DNA of 64,000 nucleotides from Chryseobacterium lathyri (GTDB lineage: Bacteria; Bacteroidota; Bacteroidia; Flavobacteriales; Weeksellaceae). The notes under the pieces were generated by a model that did not search any database, had not been told where the DNA came from, and saw nothing but the letters and a program-made list of their open reading frames with translations. Positions 61,848 through 64,000 of this stretch are shown here, in pieces (within the stretch, counting starts at the first letter, position 1; each line of letters begins with the position of its first letter). The DNA lies in assembly GCF_003290185.1 (NCBI RefSeq), contig NZ_QNFY01000006.1, positions 1 to 64,000 on the forward strand, in the 5' to 3' direction. The position numbers and the translations under genes are program-made.

Positions 61848-62178
61848 GAATTAGAAGCTAGAAATTAGAGATTAGAAGTTAGAGGGTGGATCCCGGAGGA
61901 TGGGAGTTTTGATAGATTTATCAGAATTTGGTAGTCTTTATTCAAAGAACATTCCTGATCTCTTTAATCTTGAAAAATATCATTTAAAATTCAATAGGAG
62001 CGGGCTTTAGTCCGCTTTCAATTTATAAACAGTGAAACGGCTTTAGCCAAAACTTAAAGATCAGAATCACTTCTTTTTTGCTTCAATATTTCTGGATGAC
62101 GGAGGTCCCGAAGCCATTTATATCCATAAAAAAAGACCATTTCCTTAGAAACGGCCTTTGAATTTTTAATCTGAATGA
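61848..62178. other. Noncoding region with hairpin and dispersed repeats
   Basis: 331 bases without a gene. It starts with AATTAGAAGCTAGAAATTAG-type direct repeats (61850-61885) and has GCGGGCTTTAGTCCGC at about 62000, a perfect short hairpin that I know as frequent in this genus, then CGGCTTTAGCC at about 62040. The 3' end holds the HU terminator. Confidence 0.55.
62127..62159 (-). terminator. Terminator of the HU gene
   Basis: On the minus strand AAAGGCCGTTTC pairs with GAAATGGTCTTT (two G-T pairs) around TAAG and is followed by a T-run. Confidence 0.75.
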
Positions 62179-62469
62179 TTATTTTTTCTTAGCACCAGAA
62201 ACTGCATTAGATAAATCAGCTCCTGCTTTGAATTTAGCAACTTTTTTAGCAGCAATTTTGATTGGTTTTTTAGTTGCAGGGTTGATCCCTTGTCTAGCAG
62301 CTCTCTCAGCTACTGAGAAAGTACCGAATCCTACTAAAGAAACTTTTCCGTCTTTTTTCTTTAGAGTAGTAGTTACGTTACCAATGAATGATTCTAAAGC
62401 AGCTTTAGCTGCAACTTTAGTGATTCCTGCATCTTTTGCGATTGCGTCGATTAATTCAGACTTGTTCAT
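62179..62469 (-). CDS. hup: HU family DNA-binding protein
   Basis: A 96-residue basic nucleoid protein: MNKSELIDAIAKDAGITKVA, the VSLVGFGTFSVAERAARQG strand pair and NPATKKPIKIAAKKVAKFKA, with the Pro that inserts into the minor groove. Its codon use is strongly biased, as in highly expressed genes. Confidence 0.94.
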   Translation of the reverse strand: MNKSELIDAIAKDAGITKVAAKAALESFIGNVTTTLKKKDGKVSLVGFGTFSVAERAARQGINPATKKPIKIAAKKVAKFKAGADLSNAVSGAKKK

Positions 62470-62502
62470 AATTTTTAATATTAAGTTAGTTCGTAATTAT
62501 AG

Positions 62503-62532
62503 CAAATATAATACTATTTTCTAATTGTGCAA
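62503..62532 (-). promoter_or_regulatory. Promoter of the HU gene
   Basis: On the minus strand TTG (62530-62532) and TATATTTG (62503-62510) are 19 bases apart, a near-ideal Bacteroidota promoter, with a leader of about 30 bases. Confidence 0.65.
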
Positions 62533-62855
62533 TTATTTTATTAAAAGTTATAAAATTTTTTTGCTTTTTGATGAAAACAGTTAAAATATGATAATTTCAC
62601 TTTCCACGTAAAATCTACGTTACCGCTCACTAAAATCATGCCAAATGCTTATGAGTATTGACTTTAGCAAAAAATTAATATTATTTCCTGTATTTATTAA
62701 ATCCTAAATTATGTGTAAAGAATTAATATTTTTACCGATATGTTTGTTGATTTTATAAATAATAGCCTGAAAGCTTGTGTAGTACAAAATTAAATGACTG
62801 GGTTTATGGGAGTTTTAAAATGATTTCAAAAGACCGATTTATTAATTTTTATTAA
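62533..62855. other. AT-rich intergenic region without recognised features
   Basis: About 320 bases between the HU promoter and the panD promoter box. I see no open frame, hairpin or repeat worth naming. Confidence 0.5.
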
Positions 62856-62863
62856 TAAATTTG
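62856..62863 (+). promoter_or_regulatory. -7 box before panD
   Basis: TAAATTTG ends four bases before the ATG at 62868, the same spacing as for queD and the sulfatase at 44965. Confidence 0.45.
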
Positions 62864-62867
62864 CAGA

Positions 62868-63218
62868 ATGTTAATAGAAGTTTTCAAGTCTAAGATCCAT
62901 AGGGTACGGGTTACGGCCTCAGACCTTAATTATATTGGGAGTATAACGATCGACGAAGATCTTATAGAAGCTGCCGGTCTGGTAGTAGGAGAAAGAGTCT
63001 ATATCGTCAATGTGAATAATGGAGAACGTTTTGATACCTACATTATCAAAGGGAAAAGGAAATCCGGAGAAGTATGCTTAAATGGGCCTGCTGCAAGAAA
63101 AGTACAGAGAGATGATATTATTATCATTATTGCTTATGCACAGATGACACCCGAGGAAGCGAAAGTATTTCAGCCAAAAATTGTTTTCCCGGATGAAAAA
63201 ACAAATCTTCTAACCTAG
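62868..63218 (+). CDS. panD: Aspartate 1-decarboxylase
   Basis: Makes beta-alanine for pantothenate and coenzyme A. The 116-residue proenzyme has the self-cleavage site Gly24-Ser25 (YIGSITID), where the pyruvoyl cofactor forms, plus Lys9, [20 protein letters not shown] and the final VFPDEK. A membrane protein gene follows after three bases. Confidence 0.95.
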   Translation: MLIEVFKSKIHRVRVTASDLNYIGSITIDEDLIEAAGLVVGERVYIVNVNNGERFDTYIIKGKRKSGEVCLNGPAARKVQRDDIIIIIAYAQMTPEEAKVFQPKIVFPDEKTNLLT

Positions 63219-63221
63219 TCT

Positions 63222-64000
63222 ATGGAGAAAAAATCAAAGAATCCTTTAAAATCAATACTAACAATAGTAATATCGCTTGCTTTTGCAGGCTTTTTTTTAT
63301 GGCTTGCTTTAAAAGGTCTTGATTTTAAGGTTATTAAGGCATCTTTAGCGAAAGCTAACTACCTGTGGGTACTGTTTGCTTCTGTTTTCGGTATACTGGC
63401 TTACTGGTTCAGGGCTGTGCGTTGGAATCTGATGCTGGAACCGATGGGACATAAAATATCTAACTCAAATTCACTTTGGTCCATATCTTTCGGATACCTG
63501 ATGAATCTTACCATCCCGAGAAGTGGTGAAGTAGCAAGGGCTACAGCTTTGTATGGTGTGGAAAAAGTTCCTGTTGACAAATCTTTCGGAACAATTATCC
63601 TGGAAAGAGTAGTGGATCTTATCTGTATGCTGGGATTTCTGGGATTGACGGTAATATTTAAGTTTGATGCAATAATTTCATTTTATAAATTTGTTACAGA
63701 GCAAAAAGCTAAAAAAACTAAATTTGAACCTAATTTTGTTGAAAGATTATTAATGAAAATTGGAGTTAATGATTTTGATTCATTTTATTTTTATTTAAAA
63801 ATTTCAATAGGTGTATTACTAATATTAGGCTTAATAGTTTTTTATAAATACAAGAAAGAAAAAGTAATCAATTTTGGAAAAGGAATTCTTCAAGGCTTAA
63901 CTTCTGTATTTAAATTAAAAGAAAAAGGGAAATTCATCCTTTATACTATAGGAATATGGGTTTGCTACTATTTTGCAGCTTATCTTGTGTGTTTTGCACT
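63222..64000 (+). CDS. Flippase-like membrane protein of the UPF0104/LPG-synthase-TM family (3' partial)
   Basis: The frame starts with ATG three bases after panD and is open to the window end (259 codons visible). It encodes several membrane helices and the family's motifs: YWFRAVRWNLMLEPMG, ISFGYLMNLTIPRSGEVARA and a GTIILERVVDLICML. These define the lysylphosphatidylglycerol synthase transmembrane/UPF0104 (DUF2157-unrelated) group. From about base 63690 the codons become markedly more AT-rich, in a loop that varies in the family. panD and this gene are cotranscribed. Confidence 0.85.
   Translation, partial: MEKKSKNPLKSILTIVISLAFAGFFLWLALKGLDFKVIKASLAKANYLWVLFASVFGILAYWFRAVRWNLMLEPMGHKISNSNSLWSISFGYLMNLTIPRSGEVARATALYGVEKVPVDKSFGTIILERVVDLICMLGFLGLTVIFKFDAIISFYKFVTEQKAKKTKFEPNFVERLLMKIGVNDFDSFYFYLKISIGVLLILGLIVFYKYKKEKVINFGKGILQGLTSVFKLKEKGKFILYTIGIWVCYYFAAYLVCFA

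Noticed and set aside
62228..62524. 98-codon plus-strand frame opposite the HU gene
   Set aside because: It lies entirely over HU and its promoter; HU is a clear family member on the minus strand.
1..64000. tRNA, rRNA or riboswitch genes
   Set aside because: I read the intergenic stretches and saw no cloverleaf with a GTTCRA loop, no rRNA-like sequence and no known riboswitch core; a covariance-model search could still find small RNAs.

Overview
The window looks like a chromosome segment of a Chryseobacterium-type flavobacterium (Bacteroidota, Weeksellaceae). Supporting signs are low GC, promoters of the TAnnTTTG class, almost no Shine-Dalgarno sequences, a type IX secretion sorting domain, Bacteroidota-specific families (DUF6427, DUF3109, OstA-like, DUF5715) and Bacteroidota-style RHS proteins whose core ends in IGRWGVIDPL...DPDGM. 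The species is inferred from style only; no database was consulted.

Region 1 (1-17,570) is an RHS polymorphic-toxin locus. A long RHS protein, cut by the left window edge, ends in a Hint domain and a toxin tip, followed by its immunity gene. Behind it lies a head-to-tail series of at least eight displaced C-terminal cassettes. Each repeats only the last part of the RHS core or of the Hint domain, then carries a different toxin tip, one or two immunity genes and usually a hairpin. Most lack a convincing start or promoter, so they look like a silent store of tips that could replace the expressed one by recombination. Three linker classes are used: Hint, [10 protein letters not shown] and HQFSMPGDSRPDAY. 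Four cassettes pair a glycine-rich hydrophobic tip with a small membrane protein. These four pairs, plus a truncated fifth immunity gene, look like one diversified family of membrane-acting toxin-immunity pairs and are the best candidate here for an undescribed system. Another cassette has a lipoprotein immunity gene, another a tandem pair of membrane immunity genes, and another a CPCC cysteine-rich immunity protein.

Region 2 (17,640-30,450) holds queD, an LpxH-like phosphoesterase, a LuxE-like protein, an MmcB-like protein, a T9SS cargo protein, an aquaporin, a DUF5715 protein, a histidine kinase/LuxR response regulator pair, a DUF2235 (Tle1-like) phospholipase effector candidate and an ABC-F ATPase. 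A perfect 26-bp inverted repeat follows.

Region 3 (30,680-44,880) has a probable TonB uptake cluster (His-rich small protein, receptor, lipoprotein), trigger factor, a secreted protein next to an M16 protease, DUF3109, DUF6427, a DUF6341-like protein, a universal stress protein, an FAH-family hydrolase, an exonuclease with a DUF2007 protein, and phosphatidylserine synthase.

Region 4 (44,960-64,000) has an LTA-synthase-like sulfatase, DUF2147, an ECF sigma factor with a membrane partner, pyruvate dehydrogenase E1 beta, the Kup potassium transporter, a Fur-family regulator with OstA-like protein, three tandem secreted proteins of common design, a class III aminotransferase, a START-like protein with a degenerate class IV aminotransferase, a cell-wall amidase, YqgE, pdxH, HU, panD and the start of a flippase-like membrane protein cut by the right edge. 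Several housekeeping genes have the -7 box only 3-5 bases before the ATG, which suggests leaderless mRNAs.
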